Shown piece after piece: positions 7,730-16,705 of a stretch of DNA of 36,966 bases (position 1 is the first letter of the stretch; the number at the start of each line of letters is the position of its first letter). A model generated the notes under the pieces. The model made no database searches, was not told the DNA's origin, and saw nothing but the letters and a program-made list of their open reading frames with translations. The DNA is taken from the NCBI GenBank assembly GCA_035575035.1, contig DATLYH010000297.1, positions 1 to 36,966 of the forward strand, given 5' to 3'. A program made the position numbers and the translations under genes. Source of the DNA: DATLYH01 sp035575035. GTDB taxonomy: Bacteria > Planctomycetota > Planctomycetia > Gemmatales > Gemmataceae.

Positions 7730-8977
7730 ATGCTCTGGCTTCTAATCGGCTACATGCTCCTGTTCATCCATCGGCCGTTCGAGGTCTGGCCAAGCCTGGC
7801 CCCCTACCGGATCGAGCTTCTCTACATGCTGGCAACCGGACCGGTGTGGCTGGTGGCTTCCGGCAAGACCTGGATCGCCAACCGCCTGCACGTCGCCTTC
7901 TTCGCCTTCGCAGCCGTGGTGGTCCTCTGCTGGATGGTGAGCCCCTGGAGCAGCCACGGCGAGCTAACGGTCGAAAACTACTTGAAACTGCTGGTCTTCT
8001 ACGTCCTGTTGGTCACGGTGGTTCATGACGAGCGGAGCCTCAGGCGCGTCGTGCTGGCCTATCTGGTCATCATGTTCGTGTACATGGGCCACTCGCTCTG
8101 GGAATACCTCAACGGCCGGCATGTCTTCCGCATGGGGATCGCCCGCATGGTCGGCGTGGACAGCTCGTTCGGCGACCCCAACACCTTCGGGGGCACTCTC
8201 GTCTACGCGCTGCCGTTCGTGGTCCCGTTTTGGAAGTGTGCTCCCTCGCGGCGGCTACGCTGGTTCCTCGCCGGCTATGTTGTCCTGTCGGTTGTCTGCG
8301 TGGCATTGACCGGCTCGCGCTCGTCCTTCGTCGGGCTGCTGTTCCTGAGCCTGGTCATGATCCTGCGGGCGCGACGGCGTGGCCGACTGCTGGTGCTGGC
8401 CGTGCTGCTGGCGCCGCTGCTGTGGGCCGCCTTGCCGCCGTCGCTGCAAAACCGTTTCGAGACGATCATCAACCCCGCCGTGGGGCCGGCCAACGCGCAA
8501 GCCTCGGCCCAGGGCCGGCTGGACGGCCTGATGGTCGGCCTTCGCCTCTGGGAAGAGAACCCGCTGACCGGCTGCGGGCCCGGCGCCTGGCGGCCGGCCT
8601 CGGGACGGACCGTGGAGTCGCACAACCTGTACGGCCAGGTCCTGGGCGAGACCGGTACGCTCGGCGCTCTGGCCTTTGGCGGCATTCTCCTGGGCCTGTG
8701 GGCGAACCTGCGCCGCGTCAAGCAGGTCAGCCGTCTTCGTCCGGAGTGGGCCGGCGACTTCCCGTTCGAGCTGGCCCGGGCCGTGGGGCTGGCGGTGTTG
8801 CTGCTGCTGTTTTTGGGCAACTTCGGCCACAATCTGTTCCGTTACACCTGGCTGTGGTACGGCGGTTTTCTGATCATCGCCCGTCACTGCATCGAGCAAC
8901 GGTTGCAGGCCGCCCCGGTCGCGCTGCGGCCCCGGCCGGCGGTCGGGGCGCCGTGGCTCGTTCCGGTCCCTGGCTAG
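7730..8977 (+). CDS. O-antigen ligase/polymerase family membrane protein (Wzy-like)
   Basis: A 415-residue polytopic membrane protein with about ten or more hydrophobic segments across its whole length. The central part has LTGSRSSFVGLLFLS and a long non-membrane loop with NPLTGCGPGAW and SHNLYGQVLGETG; the conserved His-Asn in such a loop is typical of the Wzy_C (O-antigen ligase) family. In a Wzx/Wzy locus such a protein either polymerises flipped repeat units in the periplasm or ligates the polymer. Since a flippase and a length regulator are also present, I favour polymerase. It follows the inverted repeat by 46 bases, and no strong ribosome site is seen before the ATG. Confidence 0.85.
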   Translation: MLWLLIGYMLLFIHRPFEVWPSLAPYRIELLYMLATGPVWLVASGKTWIANRLHVAFFAFAAVVVLCWMVSPWSSHGELTVENYLKLLVFYVLLVTVVHDERSLRRVVLAYLVIMFVYMGHSLWEYLNGRHVFRMGIARMVGVDSSFGDPNTFGGTLVYALPFVVPFWKCAPSRRLRWFLAGYVVLSVVCVALTGSRSSFVGLLFLSLVMILRARRRGRLLVLAVLLAPLLWAALPPSLQNRFETIINPAVGPANAQASAQGRLDGLMVGLRLWEENPLTGCGPGAWRPASGRTVESHNLYGQVLGETGTLGALAFGGILLGLWANLRRVKQVSRLRPEWAGDFPFELARAVGLAVLLLLFLGNFGHNLFRYTWLWYGGFLIIARHCIEQRLQAAPVALRPRPAVGAPWLVPVPG

Positions 8978-9068
8978 CCGTGGCGCGGGGGGCGTTGGCC
9001 AATGCCCTCCGCCGCTCATCGCGGCTACCCAGGGATTGAACCTTGCTCAAGGGAGGGAGCGCAACGTC

Positions 9069-10448
9069 ATGGATTTGCATGCTCGCCTGATCCGGCGTGT
9101 GATTGGCCCGCTGTGGGCGCGCTGGGAGGGGAGCCCCTACCTGCATCACTACCGCCGCCTTTGTCGCACCCAGTACGACCCGCCCAAGTTGATCGCGGCT
9201 CGGCAGTGGGCGGCTGTCCGTCGGATGCTCCAGCACGCCTACGACACCGTACCATTCTACCGCCAGCGGCTCGCCCGCGCCGGCATCTGCCCCGCCGGTT
9301 TGCGCGGGCCGACCGACTACACCAACGTGCCGGTGCTCACCAAGGCCGACATCCGAGAGCAGGGCCCCGATCTCATCTCGCGGCAATATCGCCGCGAAGA
9401 CCTCCACCGCAAGGAGACCTCCGGTTCAACCGGCGTGCCGCTGGCGATCTTCCTTGATGACGACAGCCTCCAGTGGAAGCGGGCCTGCACCCTCCGCGCC
9501 GACGAATGGAGCGGCTGGCGCTTCGGCGAGCGCGTGGCCCGGCTCTGGGGCAACCCGCCGCACCTCCAGCGCGGCTGGCGCGGCCGGCTTCGCAACGCGC
9601 TGCTCGAACGGGGCGAGTGGCTCGACACCCTTCGGATGGACGAGGCTGCCCTCGCCGCGTTTGCCGCCCGGCTGAGGCGAAAGCCGCCCGCGCTCCTGTT
9701 CGGCCATGCCCACTCGGTTTACCTGTTCGCCGAATATCTCCGCCAGACAGGAGGCCCCCCAATCCGACCGCGCGGCATCATCACCACAGCGATGGTCCTG
9801 CACACCTGGCAGCGGCGACGCATTGAGGAAGTTTTCGGCTGCCCGGTGACCAACCGCTACGGCTGCGAGGAGGTAAGCCTGATTGCCTGCGAGTGCGAGC
9901 GGCATGAGGGACTGCACATCAACGCCGACAGTGTGTATGTCGAAATCCTGCGCGACGGTCGGCCGGCGCAGCCCGGCGAGCCGGGGTCGGTCGTGGTCAC
10001 CGACCTGACCAACCGGGCCATGCCGCTGATCCGCTACCAGGTGGGAGACGTGGCGGTGCTCTCAGCCCGCCGTTGTCCGTGCGGCCGGGGGCTGCCGTTG
10101 CTGGAGCAGCTGGAGGGACGCGAGGCGGACTACGTGGTCACCCCGACCGGCGAGCTAATCTCCGGCATCTCCCTGACGGACCACTTTGCCTGCCAGATCC
10201 CTGGCGTGGTCCAGCTCCAGATCATTCAGGAGAAGGTGGACCACTTCCGCTTCCGCCTGGTCCGCGGGCCGGACTTCGGACCCCACAGCATGGAGCGGAT
10301 GCGGGCCCTGGTCGCTCAGCGCTTCGGCCCGGGCATCGGCTACGAGTGCCAGTTCGTGGACCGCATCCCGCAGGAGCCGTCCGGCAAGTACCGCTTCTGC
10401 ATCTCAAAGGTCCCCAATCCGTTTACCCATCGCGCCGAGGTGGCCTGA
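9069..10448 (+). CDS. CapK/PaaK-type adenylate-forming enzyme (phenylacetate-CoA ligase family)
   Basis: A 459-residue protein of the AMP-forming ligase superfamily, the short CapK-like branch often found in capsule and exopolysaccharide loci. Visible motifs are the phosphate-binding loop TSGSTGVPLAIF (Ser118 to Gly122 at its core), NRYGCEEVSLIACEC (adenine-binding region), a YQVGDVAVL segment holding the ribose-binding Asp, and a C-terminal lysine-bearing SGKYRF. Its task may be to activate a carboxylic acid, possibly an acyl substituent for the polysaccharide, but no substrate can be read. I chose ATG 9069 because GGGAGGGA (9051-9058) sits 10 bases before it; the frame extends upstream to a TTG at 9036. 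The next gene begins 2 bases after its stop. Confidence 0.85.
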   Translation: MDLHARLIRRVIGPLWARWEGSPYLHHYRRLCRTQYDPPKLIAARQWAAVRRMLQHAYDTVPFYRQRLARAGICPAGLRGPTDYTNVPVLTKADIREQGPDLISRQYRREDLHRKETSGSTGVPLAIFLDDDSLQWKRACTLRADEWSGWRFGERVARLWGNPPHLQRGWRGRLRNALLERGEWLDTLRMDEAALAAFAARLRRKPPALLFGHAHSVYLFAEYLRQTGGPPIRPRGIITTAMVLHTWQRRRIEEVFGCPVTNRYGCEEVSLIACECERHEGLHINADSVYVEILRDGRPAQPGEPGSVVVTDLTNRAMPLIRYQVGDVAVLSARRCPCGRGLPLLEQLEGREADYVVTPTGELISGISLTDHFACQIPGVVQLQIIQEKVDHFRFRLVRGPDFGPHSMERMRALVAQRFGPGIGYECQFVDRIPQEPSGKYRFCISKVPNPFTHRAEVA

Positions 10449-10450
10449 TC

Positions 10451-11434
10451 ATGACCCCCGCTGTCAGCGTCATCACGTCCACGTACAACTACGGCCGCTA
10501 CCTGGCCGGCGCCGTCGAGTCGGTGCTGGGCCAGAGCATGGGCGATCTGGAAATGATCGTTATCGATGACGGTTCGACCGACAACACCGCGGAGGTGGTC
10601 CGGCCCTACCTGGCTGACGGTCGGGTGCGCTACTACCGCCTCAATCACCTGGGCCATGCCGCGGCCAAGAATGTCGGCATCGGGCTGGCCCGGGCGCCGC
10701 TGCTGGCGTTCCTGGATGCCGACGATCTCTGGTTGCCGACGAAGCTGGAGCGGCAAGTTGCCCTGTTCCGGGCCGATCCAACGCTGGGCGTAGTCTACAG
10801 CCGCTCGCTGCTGATCGACGAGACGGGCCGGGAGTTGGAGAAGAAACAGCCGCCGCTTTTCCGCGGCGACGTGCTCGATGAACTCTTCTGCAATAACTTC
10901 GTCTGCTTCTCCTCGGCGGTGGTCCGCGCCGCCGTCTTCCACACGGTCGGCCTATTCGACGAGGCCCTGCCCTTGGCGACGGACTATGACCTCTGGCTGC
11001 GGGTGGCGCTGCACTACCGCTTCGATTTCGTGGACGAGCCGCTGGTGAAGTATCGCACCGGCCATGCCAACCTCTCGCGCCGGCTGGAGGAGCGGTTGAT
11101 GGTGGTGATCCGGATCATGGACCGCTTCTTGGATGAGCGCGGCGGCCGGGCGGTCCTGGACCCAGCGGCGGTGCGGCGAGCGCGGGCCGAGACGTTTGCT
11201 CATCTGGGCCTGGTCCGGCGGCGCCGTTCGCGGCTGGCGGCCTTCCCCTGTTTCCTGAAGGCGCTGACCGTCCGACCCGGCTACGTCCCGGCCTGGAAGG
11301 GGCTGATTAGCCTCCCCGTGCCCGAGCAGGTGCGGCGCTGGTATCGCCTCGCCCGAGGCCGGCCCGCCGACTGGTCGGTGTGCCGGCCTGTTGTGGGCCC
11401 CCTTGCCGGCAGGGCGGAAGTGTCTTCCCCATGA
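10451..11434 (+). CDS. Glycosyltransferase family 2 (soluble GT-A type)
   Basis: A 327-residue protein with a complete N-terminal GT2 domain: SVITSTYNYGRYL (6-18), VIDDGSTDNT (37-46), FLDADDLW with the DxD metal site (Asp89, Asp91), then a later TDYDLWLRV acidic motif in the position of the catalytic base. No membrane helix is visible; the last 100 residues are Arg-rich and helical. The frame is open far upstream, inside the CapK-like gene, but ATG 10451, 2 bases after the CapK-like stop, gives the normal family N-terminus. Its stop overlaps the flippase start (ATGA), which suggests coupled translation. It is the third GT2 of the locus. Confidence 0.9.
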   Translation: MTPAVSVITSTYNYGRYLAGAVESVLGQSMGDLEMIVIDDGSTDNTAEVVRPYLADGRVRYYRLNHLGHAAAKNVGIGLARAPLLAFLDADDLWLPTKLERQVALFRADPTLGVVYSRSLLIDETGRELEKKQPPLFRGDVLDELFCNNFVCFSSAVVRAAVFHTVGLFDEALPLATDYDLWLRVALHYRFDFVDEPLVKYRTGHANLSRRLEERLMVVIRIMDRFLDERGGRAVLDPAAVRRARAETFAHLGLVRRRRSRLAAFPCFLKALTVRPGYVPAWKGLISLPVPEQVRRWYRLARGRPADWSVCRPVVGPLAGRAEVSSP

Positions 11435-13023
11435 CGAATGGCGAAGGAATGATGAAGCACCGGGGACGAAGCCTGCTGACCAACGCCGCTGCCAACTGGG
11501 CAGGGTTCGCCGCTCAGCTTGCCGTCGCGCTGCTGCTTGCGCCTGTCCTGGTGCATGCGCTGGGCGACCGCCGCTACGGTGTCTGGTCGCTGGTCGAATC
11601 GATCCTTGCTTACTTGATGTTGTTCGACCTGGGCGTGGCGGCGTCGGTGGTGCGCTACGTGGCCCGGTTCGAGGCGGCCGGCGACCGCGAAAGCCTGAAC
11701 CGTGTCGTCAGCACCAGCATTTGCATCTTTGCCGCCGCCGGGCTGGCCGTGCTGGCCCTTGTCTTGGCTATTGCCGGGGGCGGGATGCAGCTTCTGAAGG
11801 TCCCCGCCGACCTAGCCGGCGAGGCATGCTGCATGCTGCTGCTGCTCGGCTTCAACCTGGCCGTGGGACTGCCGCTCGGCGTCTTCCCGTCCATCCTTGA
11901 CGGCCTCGAACGCTACCCGGCCAAGACGGCCATTCGGACCGCGGCCCTGGTTGTGCGGTCGGCTGCTCTCGTGTTGATCGTGCGCGGTGGCGGCGGGCTG
12001 GTCGAATTGGCCTGGGCCATTACCGTGTGCAATCTCGGCGAACACCTGGCGATGGCCGGCGCGGCCTGGTACTACTTGCCGGGGCTGCGTTTTTCGCTGC
12101 GCCTGGTGGACCGAGCCACCTTCCGCATGATCCGCGGCTACAGCCTGCATGCCTTCCTGGCACTGCTGGCCGGACGCATCTCCTTCCAGACCGATGCCCT
12201 GGTTATCGGAGCGTTACTCGCGCCGCAGTACATCACCTTCTTCGCGCTGGCCGCCCGGCTAGTCGAGTATGCCAAGAATGCTCTCCGGGCGGTGACATCG
12301 GTACTAACGCCGGCGGTCAGTGCGCTTGACGCTCAGGGGAATGCCGACGCGATCCGGCGGGTCCTGCTTGACGGGACGCGCTGGGTGCTCTGGCTCATCC
12401 TGCCGATCCAGGCAGGGCTGCTGATCCTGGGGAAACCCTTTCTCACCGTCTGGCTGGGCCCCCGGCACGCGGAGGCGAGTTATCCGACGCTCGCCATCCT
12501 GGCCGCGCCGTTGGCGTTGGCGTTGGCCCAGTCGGTTTCGGCCCGCATCCTCTACGGGTTGGGGCAGCTTCATCTGTTCGTCCGCGTGGTGATCGCCGAG
12601 GCACTGGCTAACCTGCTTCTCAGCGTGGCATTGGCCGAGCCGCTCGGCATTGAAGGCGTGGCCTGGGGAACCACCATCCCGAATGTCGTCGCCAACGTGG
12701 TAGTGCTGGGATACGTCTGCCGCACACTCGGCGTCGGAGTGGGGGAGTACGTGCGGCGCGCGTTCCTGCGCCCCTGTGCGGTGGTGCTCCCCCTTGCGGC
12801 CGGCTGGATGATGGCGCGGGCGGAGTGGGAGCCGGCTAGCTGGCCGGGGCTGCTCACGGTCGGGCTGGCGGGATTGGGGGGTTACGCGGCCGTTGCCTCT
12901 GTGGTCGAGGTGGGGCCGAGGGCAATCCGGGACAGAGTAATCCTTGCTCTGGCCCGACGCGCCGGCGAGGACAGCCCGCGCTGGCGCATCGGGCTAAACA
13001 AGGAGATGCAGCCGGGAAAGTAG
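11431..13023 (+). CDS. Wzx-type polysaccharide flippase (MATE-like/oligosaccharide flippase superfamily)
   Basis: A 530-residue polytopic membrane protein with 12-14 predicted helices, starting NWAGFAAQLAVALLLAPVLVHALGDRRYGVWSLVES, the usual opening of Wzx/RfbX proteins (shown here only as description of residues near 18-50; the key feature is a G-x-x-x-Y-G-x-W-S loop after helix 1). Members move undecaprenyl-linked repeat units across the inner membrane. I placed the start at ATG 11431, which overlaps the upstream TGA as ATGA and follows GGCGGAAG by about 10 bases; the frame also opens at 11380 and has ATGs at 11449 and 11452. It is the last gene of the + strand locus and converges on the - strand gene that ends at 13045. 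Confidence 0.9.
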   Translation: MTNGEGMMKHRGRSLLTNAAANWAGFAAQLAVALLLAPVLVHALGDRRYGVWSLVESILAYLMLFDLGVAASVVRYVARFEAAGDRESLNRVVSTSICIFAAAGLAVLALVLAIAGGGMQLLKVPADLAGEACCMLLLLGFNLAVGLPLGVFPSILDGLERYPAKTAIRTAALVVRSAALVLIVRGGGGLVELAWAITVCNLGEHLAMAGAAWYYLPGLRFSLRLVDRATFRMIRGYSLHAFLALLAGRISFQTDALVIGALLAPQYITFFALAARLVEYAKNALRAVTSVLTPAVSALDAQGNADAIRRVLLDGTRWVLWLILPIQAGLLILGKPFLTVWLGPRHAEASYPTLAILAAPLALALAQSVSARILYGLGQLHLFVRVVIAEALANLLLSVALAEPLGIEGVAWGTTIPNVVANVVVLGYVCRTLGVGVGEYVRRAFLRPCAVVLPLAAGWMMARAEWEPASWPGLLTVGLAGLGGYAAVASVVEVGPRAIRDRVILALARRAGEDSPRWRIGLNKEMQPGK

Positions 13024-13044
13024 CAGCCACGCGGAGCGGGCCCG

Positions 13045-15726
13045 CTACTGTTTGATCAGGATGGCCCCCTCGCCGTTGCGTAGGGTGATGCTGGTGATCG
13101 GCGCCCCGAGTGTGGCGTCCGGGCGAAGCGGCCGATAGGTCCCCCCCAGGTCGTGCGTGGTGGCCGTTTCGTCGCCCAGCGAAGCGGTCACCGTCGAGCC
13201 ACGGGCGTGGGAGAGCGGCTTGTAGAGCACCAGCGCTCGCTCATAGACGCGCTGATAAAGCCGGTACGACAGGGCCGGATTGGATGGATCGGGACCGGTG
13301 GCCCGCTGCGACCATTTGCCCGTCGGCTTGCCGATGTTGTACACCACCGCCGGCACCCAGTGGCGTGCCCACGTCGTGGCCGGCTCGTAGCCGCCGAAGA
13401 AGACCAGGAACGTCCACTCGGGATCGGCGATCAGGTAGTAGTACGCCAGCACCCCCATCTGCATCCGCGGGTCGGTCGGCGTCCCCCGCTGCGGGTGGCT
13501 GTCAAGCACGGCAATGGGGGCCGGCGTGGCCAGCGCCGCCCGCCGGGCCACCAGGTTGGCCAGATCCTCGAAGAAGGCCCAGTTGTGCGACATCGGCCGG
13601 ATGCCGTACTCCTCGAAGTAAGCCGGGTTGTGGGCGATGATGGGATCGGCCCGCGTCTGGGCCCCGCCCACGTTGGCCAGTACCCAGCGTGGGGCGATGG
13701 CCTGGGCGACGGCCGCCAGCATCAGGCCTGAGTCGTTCGCATAGTTCGCCACCGGCTCCAGCACGTCGCTGGCCGCGGCAGGGGCCTTGCCGCCCGCGTT
13801 GTCCATGAACAGCCCCGAGGCCAGCGGGTGCCGTGCCAGGAAGCGCACATGGTAATCGACCGCCCAGCCGCGGAAAGCCGGGCTGGACGGATTGGTGGCC
13901 GGGCGCATCTGGCCGTACCCCTCCGTGTACATCCGGCTCTCGTAGAAGAAGCGCGCGTCCTTGCCAGGGGCTCTTTTCAGATATTCTGCATCGTTGAGAT
14001 AGCCGTCCTTGTCGGTGTCTGCCGCCAGGTCAAATACGGGGATGACTCCCGCCTTGGTGCCGTTTGCCCCGACATAATCGCGCCCGAGGATCTGGGCCGC
14101 CACCGGGGCCGTGCCGCCCGCTGTGGTGCGGAAGCGGACGTAGAACAACCGGGCCGAGCCGTTCACCGACGCCGGCTTCCAGTCGGCCGGCGGATCGAAC
14201 AGGATCACGCCGGGCCGGCTCAGCCGCGCTGTCGTGTCGCTTAGCGTCGGCAGCGGCGCCCAGCGCGTCACCGCCCCGGCCGCGTCCACCCCGCTGGGGT
14301 ATTCCAGCGCTGCCGACCAGCCACCAGCGGCCCCGGAAACGAGCCGGACATTGATCTCGCGGAAGCGGTCGGGGTAGCCGATGTAGACCGACTCACCCGA
14401 CGCGCCGAACGAGACCTTGCCCGTGCCGGAGTGGGCCGCGCTGGTCATGTCGGTCAGCGTCTGGCCGCCGCGGTAGACGGCCCAGAACATGTTCACCGCC
14501 CGCGACGAGGCGCTGTCGCCCCGAAAGGGGATGGGGCGGGTGACATGGTAGAACGCTGCCTCCCGCGGCAGTCCCTTGCGGTCGGCGTAGGCGAGCCAGT
14601 CGGTGAGCAGGTCGAGATACAGGTTCGAGGTATTGGTGTAGATCAACTGCGGCGTCCGCGGGGTAATCTTGCTGATCCGCTCCAGGAAGGCGGGATTGGG
14701 GATCACCAGGTCCACGCTGCTGCGCAACAACTGCTCCTCCAGGGTGCCGAACGGGGTGCCGGCGTACATGAGCATGCCGATGCGGATGTGCTCATAGTGG
14801 CGCGGGATGGTAGGGCGGGGCAGCGGCTGCGGCGGGGGCGGCTGCGGCGGTTGGTTGTCCGGAGGCGGCGTCGCGCCTTCCGGCTTCTGCACCGTGAAGT
14901 CGTCGAAGTAGATGGTGCCGGCGTAGCCGGTCCCCTTTGCCAGCGCGATCTGGCCCGCGCCGGTGATCTGGGCGTCGGTGGCGCTGAGGGCCCACGCCGC
15001 GGCCGCCTGCCACTGGCCGGCGGCATTCAGATACTGCGATGTGTCGGGACGGAACACCTGCGCCCGTATGCTGTTCCCCGAAGCGCTGATGGTCACGCGC
15101 ACCCACTTCTGGCTGAAGTAGGCGGCCGACTTCACCGTACCAAGCACGGTGGCGTTCCCCTTAACGACGCGGAGCAGCTGCACCTCCAGCCCCCGCGCCA
15201 CGGAGACGGCGTAGTAGTTCGGGGCGGCGGTGTTCAGGCCGGTGCCGCGAACCAGCACTTGGGCTGGGATCAAGGTACTCAGCAGGATCGCGCTGCTCGC
15301 CTGCACATCGGCGGCCACCGGCGTCGCCGGCCAGGCGCGCGCGACGGCGTTGGTGTGGCCGGTGATGGCCAGCGACTGCGGCGCGCTCAGGGCACGCTCG
15401 CCTGAGGCGCCCAGGGTGGAGTCGGTGTCGTTGCTCCAGCGCGACCAGCCGGCGGGCAGACCGGTCGCCGGTACCCGGTCAAACGATTCGCGCAGGTCGA
15501 TGGCCGGGGTGGGATTGGCCTGCTCCTCCGCGGCCTCTTCACCCCCGGCGAATAACTCACCCTGCCCGGCTAGCGGGCCGCCGTCGGTTGGATGGCCGGA
15601 CTCTTTCTCGCCGACGGAGGACCGGCCGGCCCCATCGGGCGGAGACGACGACAGCCAGTATACCGCGGCCAGAAGGAGGGCAGCGCCGCCGAGCGGGACG
15701 AGGAAGAGCATACGGTTTCGTTTCAT
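13045..15726 (-). CDS. Large membrane-anchored protein resembling putative glycoside hydrolases, with EF-hand
   Basis: An 893-residue protein. Residues 6-25 form a membrane anchor or uncleaved signal, followed by a low-complexity linker (30-70). Residues 75-260 look like a concanavalin-like beta-sandwich ending in YFDDFTVQKPE. A proline-rich linker follows (about 262-285). The remaining 600 residues resemble a TIM-barrel, with IRIGMLMYAGTP, DLVIPNPAFLERI and SGLFMDNAGG, the last in the place where barrel hydrolases keep an acidic residue. A full EF-hand loop lies at 570-581 (Asp570, Asp572, Asp574, Glu581). The closest family I can name from memory is GHL15-like putative glycosyl hydrolases; this is tentative. 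Start: ATG 15726 gives a clean anchor; the frame is open upstream to 16047, and only a weak ribosome site (GAGG) is visible. It converges with the flippase gene, so a role in trimming the polysaccharide is a positional guess. Confidence 0.7.
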   Translation of the reverse strand: MKRNRMLFLVPLGGAALLLAAVYWLSSSPPDGAGRSSVGEKESGHPTDGGPLAGQGELFAGGEEAAEEQANPTPAIDLRESFDRVPATGLPAGWSRWSNDTDSTLGASGERALSAPQSLAITGHTNAVARAWPATPVAADVQASSAILLSTLIPAQVLVRGTGLNTAAPNYYAVSVARGLEVQLLRVVKGNATVLGTVKSAAYFSQKWVRVTISASGNSIRAQVFRPDTSQYLNAAGQWQAAAAWALSATDAQITGAGQIALAKGTGYAGTIYFDDFTVQKPEGATPPPDNQPPQPPPPQPLPRPTIPRHYEHIRIGMLMYAGTPFGTLEEQLLRSSVDLVIPNPAFLERISKITPRTPQLIYTNTSNLYLDLLTDWLAYADRKGLPREAAFYHVTRPIPFRGDSASSRAVNMFWAVYRGGQTLTDMTSAAHSGTGKVSFGASGESVYIGYPDRFREINVRLVSGAAGGWSAALEYPSGVDAAGAVTRWAPLPTLSDTTARLSRPGVILFDPPADWKPASVNGSARLFYVRFRTTAGGTAPVAAQILGRDYVGANGTKAGVIPVFDLAADTDKDGYLNDAEYLKRAPGKDARFFYESRMYTEGYGQMRPATNPSSPAFRGWAVDYHVRFLARHPLASGLFMDNAGGKAPAAASDVLEPVANYANDSGLMLAAVAQAIAPRWVLANVGGAQTRADPIIAHNPAYFEEYGIRPMSHNWAFFEDLANLVARRAALATPAPIAVLDSHPQRGTPTDPRMQMGVLAYYYLIADPEWTFLVFFGGYEPATTWARHWVPAVVYNIGKPTGKWSQRATGPDPSNPALSYRLYQRVYERALVLYKPLSHARGSTVTASLGDETATTHDLGGTYRPLRPDATLGAPITSITLRNGEGAILIKQ

Positions 15727-16053
15727 CACGGAGAATGCCTCATCACTGTCGGGGTAAGGGTTGTGCAAGGAAAGGAAAGCCGTCGGTCGAAGGGCGCCGG
15801 CGCCTGCGCTGGATTGTAGGAGGCGCGTCAACGGAGACGCCCTCGGCCGCCGGGAATCAAGGGGCCGGATGAAGTGGTAACATGAGGAAGATGGGACTGT
15901 CAACGCGAGCCGCGGCCGTTCCCGCAAGCCGGCCGGCTTCCGCGGACGTAGTTCCGGCGGAATCGTTCCCTCCCCACTCGGCCTGTCCGGACGGGCTGGT
16001 TTGACCGAGTGTTCCATGTGCGGCAGCCAGACGGATTGAGCGGGCAAGATTGG
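15727..16053. other. Gap upstream of the large hydrolase-like gene, with a weak - strand promoter candidate
   Basis: This 327-base stretch has no convincing gene. On the - strand a perfect TTGACA (15898-15903) is followed 17 bases later by TTACCA (15875-15880), a poor -10. The reading frame of the large protein stays open through it but loses any family-like sequence, so I treat it as leader DNA. Confidence 0.35.
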
Positions 16054-16362
16054 TCAGGCGGCCTGCCGCCGACTCTCAGATGCGAAGGTGTAATTCTCGG
16101 CAGCGCGGGCCAGGTCGAGAAGTGTTTCGAAAGAAGGAACCAGCGTGTGCCGGGCAACGCGCCCCACTCGCTGGGCGACGTCCGCCAGGTCGAGCAGGGC
16201 GAGCAGCGCGGGGGAATGCCTCTTGCCGCACTCCCGACAAACGGGGAGGCCATCCGGTTTCAGACAGAGCACAGGGCCGGCGGGAAAGAGCACTGGCTGG
16301 CCGCACAGGCTACAGGGTGCGGTGAGGGACTCGGCGTGGAGTTGAATCATCAGCTCGGCCAT
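16054..16362 (-). CDS. Small protein with two CxxC pairs (zinc-ribbon-like), function unknown
   Basis: A 102-residue protein with CSLCGQ (Cys17, Cys20) and CRECGK (Cys42, Cys45), the spacing expected for a four-cysteine zinc ribbon. The second half is a leucine-rich helical segment (LLALLDLADVAQRVGRV). I do not recognise a named family. The gene is supported by a strong ribosome site: AGGAGAGGT lies 8 bases upstream of the ATG. It lies downstream of the TolC-family gene on the same strand, 343 bases away, so it may be a separate unit. Possible roles include nucleic-acid or protein binding; none is shown by the sequence. Confidence 0.6.
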   Translation of the reverse strand: MAELMIQLHAESLTAPCSLCGQPVLFPAGPVLCLKPDGLPVCRECGKRHSPALLALLDLADVAQRVGRVARHTLVPSFETLLDLARAAENYTFASESRRQAA

Positions 16363-16705
16363 GCGGGGTGACCTCTCCTGCCAGGGGCTGATCCTGCAAC
16401 CTCGGCGCCGGGCGCGGGAGCAGGTTCCTCACGGTAAAAGGTCGGCCGCGTAGTGGGCCGAAGTCTGCCGTCGCGGCCCGGAAATCCGGGATCGGCTCAA
16501 GGCCGCGGCGCGGTTTCGTCTGTTCCGCAAGCACTGCCTGTTGGAAGACCTGGGAAACTGGCAAAGGGGACGGGAAGCGGCAAAACCTCCTTCTGTCCCG
16601 CAAGGACTGCCGCCCGGGGCGACTGGGCAAGCCGGCGCCGACTCGGCCGGTCCCGCGGAGAACGACGACGAACCTACCCTTCCGGCCGCCAGCCCGGTGG
16701 GGCCC
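16363..16705. other. Gap between the TolC-family gene and the small CxxC gene
   Basis: These 343 bases hold no open frame with family-like sequence on either strand; the frames present are GC-rich shadows. I see no T-run terminator or clear promoter. Confidence 0.4.

Noticed and set aside
10073..10450. N-terminal extension of the third GT2 protein
   Set aside because: The frame is open through the end of the CapK-like gene, but the translated extension is Arg/Pro/Gly-rich shadow sequence and the GT2 domain starts exactly at ATG 10451.
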